In this document: positions 1 to 8,959 of the stretch, in pieces
Layout of the letters: each line of letters begins with the position of its first letter
Numbering within the stretch: the stretch's first letter is position 1
DNA from: an uncultured Desulfobulbaceae bacterium
GTDB taxonomy: Bacteria; Desulfobacterota; Desulfobulbia; Desulfobulbales; Desulfobulbaceae
Direction: 5' to 3'
Assembly (NCBI GenBank): GCA_947259225.1
Contig: CAMYLK010000014.1
Coordinates: 1-64,000, forward strand
Length of the DNA: 64,000 nucleotides
Position numbers and translations under genes: made by a program
Notes under the pieces: generated by a model
The model's database searches: none
What the model saw: only the letters and a program-made list of their open reading frames with translations
Told to the model about the DNA's origin: nothing

Positions 1-528
1 ATTGTTGCCTGGAAGTTGACCAAAAGTATGTCAGCTGACGATGTTAAAGATACGCTTGACCTAGCCATTGAGAAAAGCGGTGTTGATACCGTCAAGGTCA
101 GGCATCGTCCTCGTCTGCTTTCAGATAATGGAGCCTGTTACCTGGCAAAAGATTTACAGGAATACCTTGCTGATAAAGAGATGAAGCATACTCGTGGCAG
201 GCCGTATCACCCGATGACGCAGGGCAAAATAGAACGCTATCACCGAACGATGAAAAACATCGTCAAACTGCAGAATTATAATCTGCCATGGGAACTGGAG
301 AAAGAACTTCATGCATTTGTAGAATATTACAACCATGAGCGTGTCCATGAATCCTTGGACAATATGACGCCTGCTGACGTTTTTTACTGAAGGGACCGGA
401 AAATCAAGACGCTGCGAGATAATGTTAAGAAACAAACTTTGCAGCAACGTAGAAGAAAAAATCTGGGATTGATGCCATTAAACAAGGATGTTATTAAACC
501 ATCAGTGCTTCGGGAAAGGGTCTCTTAA
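1..528 (+). pseudogene. IS3-family transposase (OrfB) C-terminal part with in-frame stop
   Basis: The frame is open from the left edge, so the 5' part lies outside the window. It encodes the C-terminal half of a DDE/rve integrase: SDNG carries the second catalytic Asp, and the GRPYHP...QGKIERYHRT stretch carries the catalytic Glu. The frame hits TGA at 388-390, just after DVFY, where IS3-type transposases usually have a Gly (FYGR-like). It then continues in the same frame with a typical basic tail (RDRKIKTLRDNVKKQT, later QQRRRKN) to TAA at 526-528. A single GGA-to-TGA change would explain this. The truncated protein keeps the catalytic residues seen here, so loss of activity is not certain. 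No terminal inverted repeat was recognised downstream. Confidence 0.8.
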
Positions 529-734
529 CTTTTAAGCTGATTTGTACCAAAGGCTTTGACGACGTACAATCTACTGGGGTGAGAGTAAGAGAATAATAAC
601 GGGTGCTGATGTACTTGGTAGACTCCTCAGGGGAATAGTCCAACAGAAAGGAATTCCTTTTCGAAAATATAAGGAAAAAGAAAGAGCTGACTCAATTCAG
701 TCTAATGAGATAGAAAGGTGACAAGGAAGGGATT

Positions 735-1172
735 ATGGAGCTACCGGAGTACATTACAATTAAAGAGGTTCAAAGAGTTTGTTCTGAAATTGGTTTGCAA
801 GACTGGAGCAGCATGGCTAAACCTGATGTTTCAGAAGAAGAAGCAATAATTATCTTAAAGATTGTCAACACCCAGGGGACGGAAATTCCGCCTGAAGAGT
901 TCAGGAAAGGACTCGAGGTGGAACTTGAACATGGAACAAGGTTTGTTGATGCAAATGTAACCAATAATCATCCGCTCCTCACCGGGAAAATTGTTCTCGC
1001 CCACCTGAAAGAAACCATGGATTATTATCAAAGACTTGATGTGGCAGAGATAGAAGGTGATTTGCTTAAAGCTGTTTTATCCAGGAATATTGAAAAAGTT
1101 GTTTCAAAATATACCAAACTAATAGAGGCGCAAAATGTTTTAAACAAAACAGTCTCTGGCGTATTGAAATAG
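735..1172 (+). CDS. DUF5661-like small protein
   Basis: A 145-residue soluble protein of unknown function, preceded by a good ribosome binding site (AAGGAAGG, 6 nt before ATG). The central pattern FRKGLEVELEHGTR...NVTNNHPLLTGKIVLAHLKE...YYQRL resembles the family I know as DUF5661, which is recalled and not searched. The C-terminal 40 residues look helical and may be a lineage-specific extension. No catalytic motif, signal peptide or membrane segment is visible. It lies 35 nt upstream of the superoxide dismutase gene on the same strand, so the two may be co-transcribed; that position is the only functional hint. Confidence 0.6.
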   Translation: MELPEYITIKEVQRVCSEIGLQDWSSMAKPDVSEEEAIIILKIVNTQGTEIPPEEFRKGLEVELEHGTRFVDANVTNNHPLLTGKIVLAHLKETMDYYQRLDVAEIEGDLLKAVLSRNIEKVVSKYTKLIEAQNVLNKTVSGVLK

Positions 1173-1207
1173 CAGCTCATACTTATAATTTTAAAGAGGA
1201 GAATAAA

Positions 1208-1801
1208 ATGACTATCGCCCTTCCTGAACTTCCATATAATAAAAAAGAACTTGCACCTTACATCACTGAGAACACCCTGGATTTTCATTATGGGAAACAC
1301 CACCAAGCCTATGTTGATAATCTGAACAAGCTCATTGAAGGGTCTGGCCTTGCTAATGAAACCCTGGAAGATATAATTAAGAGCACTGTTAACAATCCTG
1401 AAAAAGCAGGGGTTTTTAATAACGCAGCCCAGATATGGAATCATACGTTTTACTGGCAGTCCATGAGGCCAAGTGGAGGTGGACAGCCAACCGGAGCTAT
1501 AGAAGAAAAGATCACCACAGATCTTGGCGGGTATGAAAAGTTTGTCGAAACATTTAAGAACGCAGCGATGACTCAATTTGGTAGCGGCTGGGCATGGCTT
1601 GTGCTGAATGGCGGTAAGCTTGAAGTGGTGAAAACCGCAAATGCAGACACCCCGCTGGCACACGGTCTTCAACCTCTTCTCACTGTCGATGTTTGGGAGC
1701 ATGCCTATTACCTTGATTACCAGAATAGAAGGGGAGATTACCTGGATGTGTTTCTTGCCAACCTGGTAAACTGGGATTTTGTCAATTCGCAACTTGGATA
1801 G
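1208..1801 (+). CDS. sodB: Superoxide dismutase, Fe/Mn family
   Basis: A 197-residue cytoplasmic superoxide dismutase that disproportionates superoxide to O2 and H2O2. Metal ligands are visible: His27 (DFHYGKHHQAYV), His79 (WNHTFYW) and the DVWEHAYYLDYQNRR signature supplying Asp and His. Gln in AMTQFGSGWAW and the GSGWAWLV region fit the iron-type enzymes. Length matches bacterial Fe-SODs (about 190-200). The start is set by AAGAGGAG upstream of ATG. In a strict anaerobe this would be an oxygen-exposure defence, complementing the SOR-like protein at 16358-16765. It probably forms a transcription unit with the DUF5661-like gene. Confidence 0.95.
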   Translation: MTIALPELPYNKKELAPYITENTLDFHYGKHHQAYVDNLNKLIEGSGLANETLEDIIKSTVNNPEKAGVFNNAAQIWNHTFYWQSMRPSGGGQPTGAIEEKITTDLGGYEKFVETFKNAAMTQFGSGWAWLVLNGGKLEVVKTANADTPLAHGLQPLLTVDVWEHAYYLDYQNRRGDYLDVFLANLVNWDFVNSQLG

Positions 1802-1888
1802 AGACTGAAATAATTATGAAGGGTATCAATATATTGTTCTTTTGTAAGAATGGAATAGAAGTTTAAAGTTTGGATTAGGATTTATCCT

Positions 1889-2896
1889 ATGGCTCTTCGG
1901 TTATTGGAAGTGATTGTACCTGAACAATTCTACAATGATGTATCAGCCATTATTGAGGAAAATGAGATATCAGACTACTGGCAAACCTGCAGCTGTGAAT
2001 CCAGGGTTATTTTCAAGATAATTCTTCAAGCCGAAAAGACAGAATCCCTCATGGATCAGTTTGAGGGTAAATACAAACATCTCGATGATTTTCGTCTTGT
2101 TTTACTTCCGCTTGAAGCATCCTTTCCATCTCCAAAAGCTATCGAACAAAAAACTGAAGAATCTGCATTTAATAAGGAAAAAGAGAAAATTCCTCTGCGT
2201 GTGAGCAGGCAGGAACTCTATAGTGAAATTTTTGATCGATCCAAGTTGAATAGGGTTTTTCTCATTATGGTTGCTCTATCATCACTTGTGGCTGCGGTTG
2301 GATTACTGAGAAATAATGTTGCTGTTATAATCGGTGCGATGGTTATAGCACCATTGTTGGGACCTAATGTTGCTCTATCACTTGCTACGACACTTGGTGA
2401 TGAAGATTTAGGACGCAACGCAGTTAAAACTAATTTTATAGGAATATCTCTTTCTTTCTTACTGTCCGTTTGTATCGGTTACTTTGTTTTTGTTGATCCA
2501 GCCCAGCCAGAGATTATGTCCCGTACAATTGTTAGTTATGGTGATATAGTGCTCGCTCTTGCATCAGGTGTTGCAGGGGCGTTAGCGTATACAACAGGAG
2601 CACCTTCAGCGCTGATAGGAGTTATGGTTGCTGTTGCGCTAGTGCCGCCACTCGTAACATCTGGCATGTTGATCGGCTCAGGTTATATTGCGAAGGGTAT
2701 TGATGCTTTTTTTCTTGTTCTCGTTAATTTGATCAGTATTAATCTTGCGGGTGTCATAACATTTCTTTTACAAGGCATACGGCCGAAGATCTGGTGGGAG
2801 GCAAATAAGGCAAAAAAAGCAACAAAAAGAGCTGTAACTCTCTGGGTTTTGCTTTTGACTGCACTGATCTTCATTCTTTATATAAAATACAGGTAA
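1889..2896 (+). CDS. DUF389 (TIGR00341-like) membrane protein
   Basis: A 335-residue integral membrane protein of the DUF389 family. Residues 1-110 form a soluble N-terminal domain. From about residue 125 come hydrophobic segments including LIMVALSSLVAAVGLL, NNVAVIIGAMVIAPLLGPNV (the hallmark of the family), VLALASGVAGALAY, ALIGVMVAVALVPPLVTSGML and a C-terminal helix ending in IKYR. The family's biochemical role is not established to my knowledge. It sits between SOD and a LOG-type nucleotidase-like gene with 60-90 nt gaps, on the same strand, suggesting a loose stress or housekeeping cluster. Start ATG at 1889 has only a weak AGGA upstream. Confidence 0.85.
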   Translation: MALRLLEVIVPEQFYNDVSAIIEENEISDYWQTCSCESRVIFKIILQAEKTESLMDQFEGKYKHLDDFRLVLLPLEASFPSPKAIEQKTEESAFNKEKEKIPLRVSRQELYSEIFDRSKLNRVFLIMVALSSLVAAVGLLRNNVAVIIGAMVIAPLLGPNVALSLATTLGDEDLGRNAVKTNFIGISLSFLLSVCIGYFVFVDPAQPEIMSRTIVSYGDIVLALASGVAGALAYTTGAPSALIGVMVAVALVPPLVTSGMLIGSGYIAKGIDAFFLVLVNLISINLAGVITFLLQGIRPKIWWEANKAKKATKRAVTLWVLLLTALIFILYIKYR

Positions 2897-2960
2897 ATAT
2901 AATTTATCTTTTCAATAAAGAGGGACGATGCTTTTGCCGAATAGAATCAGGAGTTAAAAA

Positions 2961-3860
2961 ATGAATAATAAGTTTAGAAAGTTAAAAGTATTTCCTTCTG
3001 CTGAAGAGGATGCAGCATCATCTACAATCTGTCCTCAAACTTCACAAACCCTGTCGGATAGCTATAAGCTTTCGTATATGGACCCGCAATTCCTCATGCG
3101 GGATGAATTGCGTCCGGTTCGACTACAACTTGAACTCATGAAACCGGAACTTCTCCAGGAAGAACATGGTATTGGTGCTACGGTTGTTGTTTTTGGCGGA
3201 AGCAGGGTCGTAGAAGAAAGTGAGGCACAAATTAAGCTAGCAGAGGCGGAGAAAAAGGTACAAGGCGATCCGTCAGATCAAAACTCTATTAAACAACTTG
3301 AAATAGCGAGGAGAACTCTCGATAAAGCTCACTATTATGGGGAAGCAAGAAAACTCGGCAAAATCCTTTCTGAAAGATGTCAATTAGCAAATGGCTGCAA
3401 ACTTGTAGTTATTACCGGAGGTGGTCCCGGAATAATGGAGGCTGCGAATCGTGGCGCGTATGAAACAGGTGCAGAAACCATAGGGCTTAATATCGTTCTT
3501 CCGCATGAACAAAGTCCGAATCCTTACATTACCCCTGAACTCAGTTTTCAATTTCATTATTTTTCGATCAGGAAAATGCATTTTCTGCTTAGGGCACAAG
3601 CGCTGGTCGCTTTTCCCGGTGGTTATGGAACACTAGATGAACTTTTTGAAACACTTACACTTATACAGACCAGAAAGATCAAACCGTTACCGGTATTACT
3701 CTTTGGAAGAGAATTTTGGCAAAAACTGATAAACTTTGATTTTTTGGTCGAGGAGGGAGTGATTTCACCAGAAGATCTCAAAATTTTTCGTTTTGTGGAT
3801 AAGGCAGAAGACGCAGCTGATATAATTTTCGACCATTTGGACCAGGTAATTCAGGAATAA
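2961..3860 (+). CDS. LOG family protein (TIGR00730-like)
   Basis: A 299-residue Rossmann-like protein of the LOG/'possible lysine decarboxylase' family, whose characterised members hydrolyse nucleoside 5'-monophosphates (cytokinin-ribotide phosphoribohydrolase). The diagnostic PGGYGTLDELFE motif lies at residues 219-230 and GGGPGIMEAANRGA upstream near residue 152. An N-terminal extension of about 70 residues and an insert rich in charged residues (about 90-120) make it longer than the 180-200 residue LOG core; such long forms are common in Proteobacteria. SD AGGAG is 6 nt before ATG. Substrate cannot be told from sequence. Confidence 0.88.
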   Translation: MNNKFRKLKVFPSAEEDAASSTICPQTSQTLSDSYKLSYMDPQFLMRDELRPVRLQLELMKPELLQEEHGIGATVVVFGGSRVVEESEAQIKLAEAEKKVQGDPSDQNSIKQLEIARRTLDKAHYYGEARKLGKILSERCQLANGCKLVVITGGGPGIMEAANRGAYETGAETIGLNIVLPHEQSPNPYITPELSFQFHYFSIRKMHFLLRAQALVAFPGGYGTLDELFETLTLIQTRKIKPLPVLLFGREFWQKLINFDFLVEEGVISPEDLKIFRFVDKAEDAADIIFDHLDQVIQE

Positions 3861-3884
3861 ACTTTCTAAACGATTGAGTCTCAC

Positions 3885-4301
3885 ATGAAAAGCTATCATA
3901 AGGAACTTTGGTTAGAGGTGCCCACCAGAAGAGCGTTTGTCAACATCACCCCGCAGGTGGAGGATTGTCTTGCCGAGAGCGGTATTAAAGAGGGTTTGCT
4001 GCTCTGCAACGCAATGCATATTACTGCCTCGGTGTTTATTAATGATGACGAATCCGGCCTTCATCATGACTATGAGGTGTGGTTGGAGAAGCTTGCACCG
4101 CATGAGCCGGTTTCTCAGTATAGGCACAACGGGTATGAAGATAACGCTGATGCACACCTCAAACGGCAGGTGATGGGTAGAGAGGTGGTTGTAGCGATCA
4201 CAGAAGGGCAACTACATTTCGGCACCTGGGAGCGGATTTTCTATGGAGAGTTTGATGGCAGGCGCAGGAAACGTGTACTGGTCAAGATAATCGGTGAATA
4301 G
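3885..4301 (+). CDS. YjbQ/UPF0047 family protein
   Basis: A 138-residue protein of the YjbQ family (secondary thiamine-phosphate synthase family, UPF0047). Family features visible are the N-terminal strand ([13 protein letters not shown]), the conserved [26 protein letters not shown] segment with its histidine, [12 protein letters not shown] and the closing [27 protein letters not shown]. Cellular role is poorly defined: weak thiamin phosphate synthase activity is reported for the E. coli member. It begins 25 nt after the LOG gene and its 3' end nearly touches the next gene, so it is likely part of a 2961-6552 operon. Confidence 0.9.
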   Translation: MKSYHKELWLEVPTRRAFVNITPQVEDCLAESGIKEGLLLCNAMHITASVFINDDESGLHHDYEVWLEKLAPHEPVSQYRHNGYEDNADAHLKRQVMGREVVVAITEGQLHFGTWERIFYGEFDGRRRKRVLVKIIGE

Positions 4302-4305
4302 TCAT

Positions 4306-6552
4306 ATGTTACTTCTTGGCCTTAAGCGTATTGCTTCATTGATCCTGGTGCTTATAGTAAGTACATGGTGCCAGGCCGCACCGATTAACGAACTGGTTAC
4401 CAAGAGGCTTGCCATGGGTGACAAACCAAACCGTCTGATTCACGAAAAAAGTCCCTACCTACTCCAACACGCTTTTAATCCGGTCGATTGGTACCCATGG
4501 GGTGATGAAGCTTTTAAAAAAGCAAAGGCTGAAGGCAGGCCGATTTTTCTTTCTGTGGGGTACTCAACCTGCCACTGGTGCCACGTCATGGAGGAAGAGT
4601 CTTTTGAAAGCCCGGAAATTGCGGCAATATTGAATAAGTGGTTCATCTGCATCAAGGTGGACAGAGAAGAACGCCCTGACATAGACCAACTTTACATGTC
4701 TGCCACCCAGGCTATGACCGGAAGCGGTGGATGGCCCATGTCCGTATTTCTATTTCCGGACGGTAAACCCTTTTACGCCGGTACTTATTTTCCTCCGCAG
4801 TCAATGTATGGACGCCCGGGGTTCACAGATGTACTGATAGCAATACATGATGCATGGGAGAACAAGCGGGATGACCTGCAAAGCGCAGCATCCCAGCTTA
4901 TCGATGAGTTGGAAAAAAGGTCTAAAATATCAGGAGCTCAAAAGCTCGACAAAGATATCATGGGCCTCGCATACACGGGATTTGAAAAAGATTATAACCC
5001 CGCTTATGGAGGATTCAGCTATGCGCCGAAATTTCCCAGACCTGTTCAGTTTAATTTTCTCTTGAAATATTGGCACCGGACAGGGAATGAACGCGCTCGA
5101 GACATGGTTCTGCGAACACTGCAATTTATGAAAAAAGGGGGTATCTGGGATCATGTTGGTGGCGGGTTTCACAGGTATGCTACCGATCCTCAGTGGCGAG
5201 TGCCCCATTTTGAAAAGATGTTGTATGACCAGGCCCAGCTTGCCAACTCCTACCTTGACGCCTACCTGATAACTGGTGAGAAAAAATACTCCAATACTGC
5301 TGTTGATATTTTTAAATACATCATGCGCGACATGACTTCTCCTGAAGGTGGTTTTTATTCTGCAGAGGACGCCGACAGCGAGGATCCCTACAATTCAGGT
5401 AAAAAAAGTGAAGGGGCATTTTATTTGTGGACAGCAAAGGAGATAGAAAAAACACTTCCCAAAAAGGATGTCCCATTATTTACCTATCGTTTCGGGATTA
5501 AGAAAGAAGGCAATGCACCAGAGGACCCGCAGGATGAATTTAAAGGAAAAAACATTCTCTACCAGGCCCATTCCCTTGAAGAGACTGCAAAAAAAATCAA
5601 CACAACCCAAGAGGATGTGAAAGAGAGGCTTGGAAGGTCACTTGCGGAACTTCTGAGGGTACGGGCCATAAGAAAGAGGCCTCACCTGGATGACAAGGTT
5701 CTTGTTTCCTGGAATGGCCTTATGATTGGTTCTCTGGCCAGGGGATCTTTTATACTTAACGACCGGGAGTTGCGAGAAACAGCGGTTAAGGCGGCACTCT
5801 TTATAAAGCAACAGTTGTACAACAGTAAAGACAAAACGCTCTACCGTCGGTACAGGGATGGAGAGAGCGGCCTTACAGGGCAGCTTGACGATTACTCTTT
5901 TCTGGTAAGCGGACTAATAGACCTCTATCAGGCAGAACAAAATCCCGAGTGGCTGGAATGGGCAGTGGATTTAACCCGGAAACAGGTTGAATTGTTCTGG
6001 GATGCTGAGAAAGGCGGTTTCTTTGACAGCGTTCCTGATCCAACTCTTCCGATCAGGATGAAAGGTGATTATGACGGAGCTGAGCCCGCTGGGAATTCTG
6101 TTGCAGCCATGAACCTCCTCTTACTGGGGGCTATCACATTGAACAGTGAATGGGTTGAAAAAGGGGAACTGGCCACTGAAATATTCAGCAGTCTTATCAA
6201 GGCTCAGCCAACAATGCTCCCTCAGATGTTATGTGCATGGGATCAGGCCCGATCCAAACCGCAACAGGTTATTATATCCGGACAAAAGGGAAAGGAAGAC
6301 ACAATAGCAATGTTGAACACTGTGCTCGATACCTATGAACCGGGAAGAGTAGTACTGCTTGCTGATGATGGGCCCAACGAAAAATATCTTGCAAAGTATC
6401 TGCCCTTTATTGAGGATATGGGGATGATAGATGATGAGGCAACTGCTTACGTGTGTCAGAATTTCATCTGTCTGCAACCTACCAATGACCTGAACATCCT
6501 GAAATCGTTAATTAATAAAAATTTGCACAAAACAAAATCTGATTACCATTGA
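4306..6552 (+). CDS. DUF255 thioredoxin-fold protein (YyaL/SPATA20-like), exported
   Basis: A protein of about 748 residues with an N-terminal DUF255 thioredoxin-like domain followed by an (alpha/alpha)6-barrel-like region, as in YyaL and SPATA20. After a signal-peptide-like start (hydrophobic [13 protein letters not shown]-x-A-like end) comes [24 protein letters not shown] and the redox-type motif [21 protein letters not shown]-type and [12 protein letters not shown] segments follow. ATG at 4306 gives the signal peptide directly; an in-frame GTG at 4294 would overlap the yjbQ stop by 8 nt. Cytoplasmic family members are more usual, so the predicted export is a mild oddity. Function is unknown; a sugar- or redox-related role is only conjecture. 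Confidence 0.88.
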   Translation: MLLLGLKRIASLILVLIVSTWCQAAPINELVTKRLAMGDKPNRLIHEKSPYLLQHAFNPVDWYPWGDEAFKKAKAEGRPIFLSVGYSTCHWCHVMEEESFESPEIAAILNKWFICIKVDREERPDIDQLYMSATQAMTGSGGWPMSVFLFPDGKPFYAGTYFPPQSMYGRPGFTDVLIAIHDAWENKRDDLQSAASQLIDELEKRSKISGAQKLDKDIMGLAYTGFEKDYNPAYGGFSYAPKFPRPVQFNFLLKYWHRTGNERARDMVLRTLQFMKKGGIWDHVGGGFHRYATDPQWRVPHFEKMLYDQAQLANSYLDAYLITGEKKYSNTAVDIFKYIMRDMTSPEGGFYSAEDADSEDPYNSGKKSEGAFYLWTAKEIEKTLPKKDVPLFTYRFGIKKEGNAPEDPQDEFKGKNILYQAHSLEETAKKINTTQEDVKERLGRSLAELLRVRAIRKRPHLDDKVLVSWNGLMIGSLARGSFILNDRELRETAVKAALFIKQQLYNSKDKTLYRRYRDGESGLTGQLDDYSFLVSGLIDLYQAEQNPEWLEWAVDLTRKQVELFWDAEKGGFFDSVPDPTLPIRMKGDYDGAEPAGNSVAAMNLLLLGAITLNSEWVEKGELATEIFSSLIKAQPTMLPQMLCAWDQARSKPQQVIISGQKGKEDTIAMLNTVLDTYEPGRVVLLADDGPNEKYLAKYLPFIEDMGMIDDEATAYVCQNFICLQPTNDLNILKSLINKNLHKTKSDYH

Positions 6553-6590
6553 AATTCAGCAATGTGCTCTATCTATGCTTTGTAAACTGC

Positions 6591-6660
6591 TGTCATTTCG
6601 ACCAAAGGGAAAATTTTTTTTAAAAAAGATACAGATTTATCACATACGTTCGAAATGACA
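6591..6660. repeat. Palindromic intergenic repeat, 11-bp perfect outer arms
   Basis: TGTCATTTCGA at 6591-6601 is the exact reverse complement of TCGAAATGACA at 6650-6660, with an AT-rich, partly complementary interior (AAATTTTTTTTAAAAAAGAT). The outer TGTCATTTCGA motif resembles a class of dispersed non-coding palindromes seen in many bacterial genomes. It could fold in RNA or be a remnant of a small non-autonomous mobile element; copy number in the genome is unknown. Confidence 0.6.
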
Positions 6661-7229
6661 TAGAAAGTATATGATATCAGCATGAAACACCTTGTTCATT
6701 CGTCTACTAGCTGAGTTATAGTGGTAATCAAGAAACAAAATGAATCAAACATATTTCCTTTGAGCTTGTCATATATAATCAAATAACTTCCTCGACCCAC
6801 CTCCCAACTCACCAAAAAGATACGTTGTTTAAAAACAAAACTCAATGCTCTGTATAGTTGAGCAGGGAAGAGCTTGGGGATAGATTATATAACTAACAAC
6901 CCATCCAAAACTCAATTCTTGGGTGGTATTACAAAGAGTATCAATAATTATTCAAGTTTGAGAACATTTAAGATTTTAGTCTGCCATGGTTTTACAATAA
7001 ATTTATTCAATAAAAGCATCTTCCATTAAGAATAAAATCGTAATACGTACCAATATAAAACCTGGTTGCCAATATAAACTGTCCAATTAAACTGTTTTTG
7101 GTCGCACGGCCCAATGCAACACGCTCTTAGCGAACCCACCTTTGCTGCGTTCAAAGGCAATAGACAGGTCAAGTCGTTAAGTGTCTAGCTGTATAATTCA
7201 ATAGTCTACATAAACAGTATAAAAAATCC

Positions 7230-7258
7230 TTGACATTGTTGTACAGATGTTGTGTTAT
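7230..7258 (+). promoter_or_regulatory. Candidate sigma70-type promoter for the cyclase gene
   Basis: TTGACA at 7230-7235 is a perfect -35 box, followed after exactly 17 nt by TGTTAT at 7253-7258 (4 of 6 to TATAAT). It lies about 105 nt upstream of the chosen ATG at 7363. Seen in sequence; activity is inferred. Confidence 0.5.
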
Positions 7259-7340
7259 GCACTTAACGGCGTTTACACAGCCTGATACTGTTGGTACTGC
7301 AAACATTCTTATCTGTACAGTCTACATGAGCACCAACAGT
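7241..7340 (+). promoter_or_regulatory. Two interleaved inverted repeats upstream of the MerR-HTH gene
   Basis: GTACAGAT (7241-7248) is complementary to ATCTGTAC (7311-7318), and ACTGTTGGT (7287-7295) to ACCAACAGT (7332-7340). The arms alternate, so in RNA they would form a pseudoknot-like arrangement, and in DNA they could be paired binding sites. The first arm lies inside the candidate promoter spacer, as MerR-type operators often do, so autoregulation by the encoded HTH protein is plausible. Confidence 0.4.
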
Positions 7341-7362
7341 CAAACTATTGCGGGAAATTAAC

Positions 7363-8910
7363 ATGGCCGAACATAATATGATAACAAGCAAGGATATTAT
7401 CAATAAAACGGGTATATCCAGGGCAACTTTAAATAACTACATCAAGCTGGGTATACTCCCTAAACCTGTAGTTGGTCCACCCCGTCATGGTCAGGCAGGT
7501 GTAAAACATATAGGTTATTTTCCGCCTGATTCACTTGAAAGAGTCTACAAGGTAAAATTATTAAAAAGCCAGGGGAAGACTATGGAGGAGATTTCCCGGC
7601 ATTTTACCGGAGATTTAACAGAAATTCCTTCTGCTCGAAAAACCTTATCTGGTCAAAGACGAAAGGAGATGGCCACCAGTTCTGAATTTAAGACTAAGCG
7701 ATCAGTCGACCAGGATTTATGTCTCACAATTTGTGATATTAAATCACCTGCTTACCTTATAAATCGAAACTTTGAGGTTGAGTGGATCAACAACCAGGCA
7801 GAAGATCTCGTTTTTCAAAGAAACGTGCGCTCATTGGTTGACGTAGAATCACGAAACATTTTTAAGCTTTTTCTGGAAAAGCGCAACCTGTTGGACGGTG
7901 ACAACTGGCAGGAACTGGCATCCGTTCATTTAACAGTTATGCAGAACTCCCTTGATGAAAGCAAATTTTCAAGCCTGTATAAAGGTATAACTGACACCGA
8001 ATCAGAAATTCTTATCGAACTTTACCGGGACCGTAGGGTAAGTGGTCCCGAAATGCTTTATCATTTACCGGTTTCCGTAACCGTGCAGGGTGGAACAGTG
8101 AGGACATTCTGGGTACATACCATGACCTTTCGTGAAGGGACTTTTTTCGTCTTCGTACCTGATGATGGTATTAATAATGAGCTCCTCGACATGCTTAAAC
8201 AGCGAGAAAAGATTATTAATGAACTCTTACGAAGAAGAATGCCCTCGCTTGTTTCACTCTGTGTCCTTATAGCAGATCTTCAGGATTCCGTGAAGATTAG
8301 TGCCGAGCTTTTACCTGCTCAGTACTTTGAACTTATTAACGGTCTTTGGGAGCTTGTAGGTCCTGCTTTCGAAAAACATAACGGAATTTACGGAAAACAT
8401 GTCGGCGACGGCATGCTTTATTATTTCATAGACAAGCCTGGTGAAAATTACATTGTAAACTGCATTAACTGTGCTATTGAAATAGCTGAAATAATGAAAA
8501 AATTTAGTAATTCATGGAAGGGGATTAAAGGATGGGTTAATGACCTTCATCTCAATACTGGTATAAATGAGGGACAGGAATTTTTCGGTACCATTCATTC
8601 AGCAAATACAATCGAATTCACAGCGTTGGGTGATACTATAAATATTGCTGCACGCCTTTCCGAATATGCAAATAATGGCGAGATATGGACCACAAAGAAT
8701 TTAATCAGTAAATTATCACAAGAAGAACGAAGTGCTTTTCGTTTCGGTGTACACCATCGCGATAAACAAGGGGAGACATTCATCAGGGATTCTTTTTCCC
8801 GTGTCAGTGATCTTGTAACACCCGATACTCAACATTACCACCGCATGTCAGCTATTGCCGGACTGCCAATAACCGAAATCAAAGAAAGGGTAGTTCCTTC
8901 ATATGCGTGA
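7363..8910 (+). CDS. MerR-type HTH / class III adenylate-guanylate cyclase fusion
   Basis: A 515-residue soluble protein. Residues about 5-75 form a MerR-like winged HTH (TSKDIINKTGISRATLNNYIKLGILP). Residues about 115-280 look like a divergent PAS-type sensor. Residues about 295-470 are a class III nucleotide cyclase: metal-binding Asp305 (VLIADLQD) and Asp349 (HVGDGMLYYF) are 44 residues apart as in active enzymes, and TALGDTINIAARLSEYA matches the conserved GDxxNxAxR signature. It probably makes cAMP (or cGMP), perhaps controlled by DNA binding or ligand. ATG at 7363 is preferred over an in-frame TTG at 7348; the SD is weak. The next gene is a PAS/HD-GYP protein, suggesting a joint signalling unit. 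Confidence 0.85.
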   Translation: MAEHNMITSKDIINKTGISRATLNNYIKLGILPKPVVGPPRHGQAGVKHIGYFPPDSLERVYKVKLLKSQGKTMEEISRHFTGDLTEIPSARKTLSGQRRKEMATSSEFKTKRSVDQDLCLTICDIKSPAYLINRNFEVEWINNQAEDLVFQRNVRSLVDVESRNIFKLFLEKRNLLDGDNWQELASVHLTVMQNSLDESKFSSLYKGITDTESEILIELYRDRRVSGPEMLYHLPVSVTVQGGTVRTFWVHTMTFREGTFFVFVPDDGINNELLDMLKQREKIINELLRRRMPSLVSLCVLIADLQDSVKISAELLPAQYFELINGLWELVGPAFEKHNGIYGKHVGDGMLYYFIDKPGENYIVNCINCAIEIAEIMKKFSNSWKGIKGWVNDLHLNTGINEGQEFFGTIHSANTIEFTALGDTINIAARLSEYANNGEIWTTKNLISKLSQEERSAFRFGVHHRDKQGETFIRDSFSRVSDLVTPDTQHYHRMSAIAGLPITEIKERVVPSYA

Positions 8911-8959
8911 AATTACAAATACAAGAGTTTTTTTTCCAAAACATGCAGGAGACATACCA

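Larger units (their letters stand above)
6553..7362. other. Gene-free region of about 800 bp
   Basis: No convincing coding sequence on either strand; the region is AT-rich with stops in all frames. It holds an imperfect palindromic repeat at 6591-6660 and, near its right end, a sigma70-like promoter and two interleaved inverted repeats in front of the MerR-HTH/cyclase gene. The centre (about 6680-7200) shows nothing I can assign. No tRNA or rRNA seen. Confidence 0.7.

Noticed and set aside
388-390. Selenocysteine in the IS3 transposase
   Set aside because: No SECIS-like hairpin follows and the position is normally Gly; a nonsense change is simpler.
1028-1792. 254-codon minus-strand frame
   Set aside because: Antisense to the Fe-SOD gene and the DUF5661-like gene; no family similarity.
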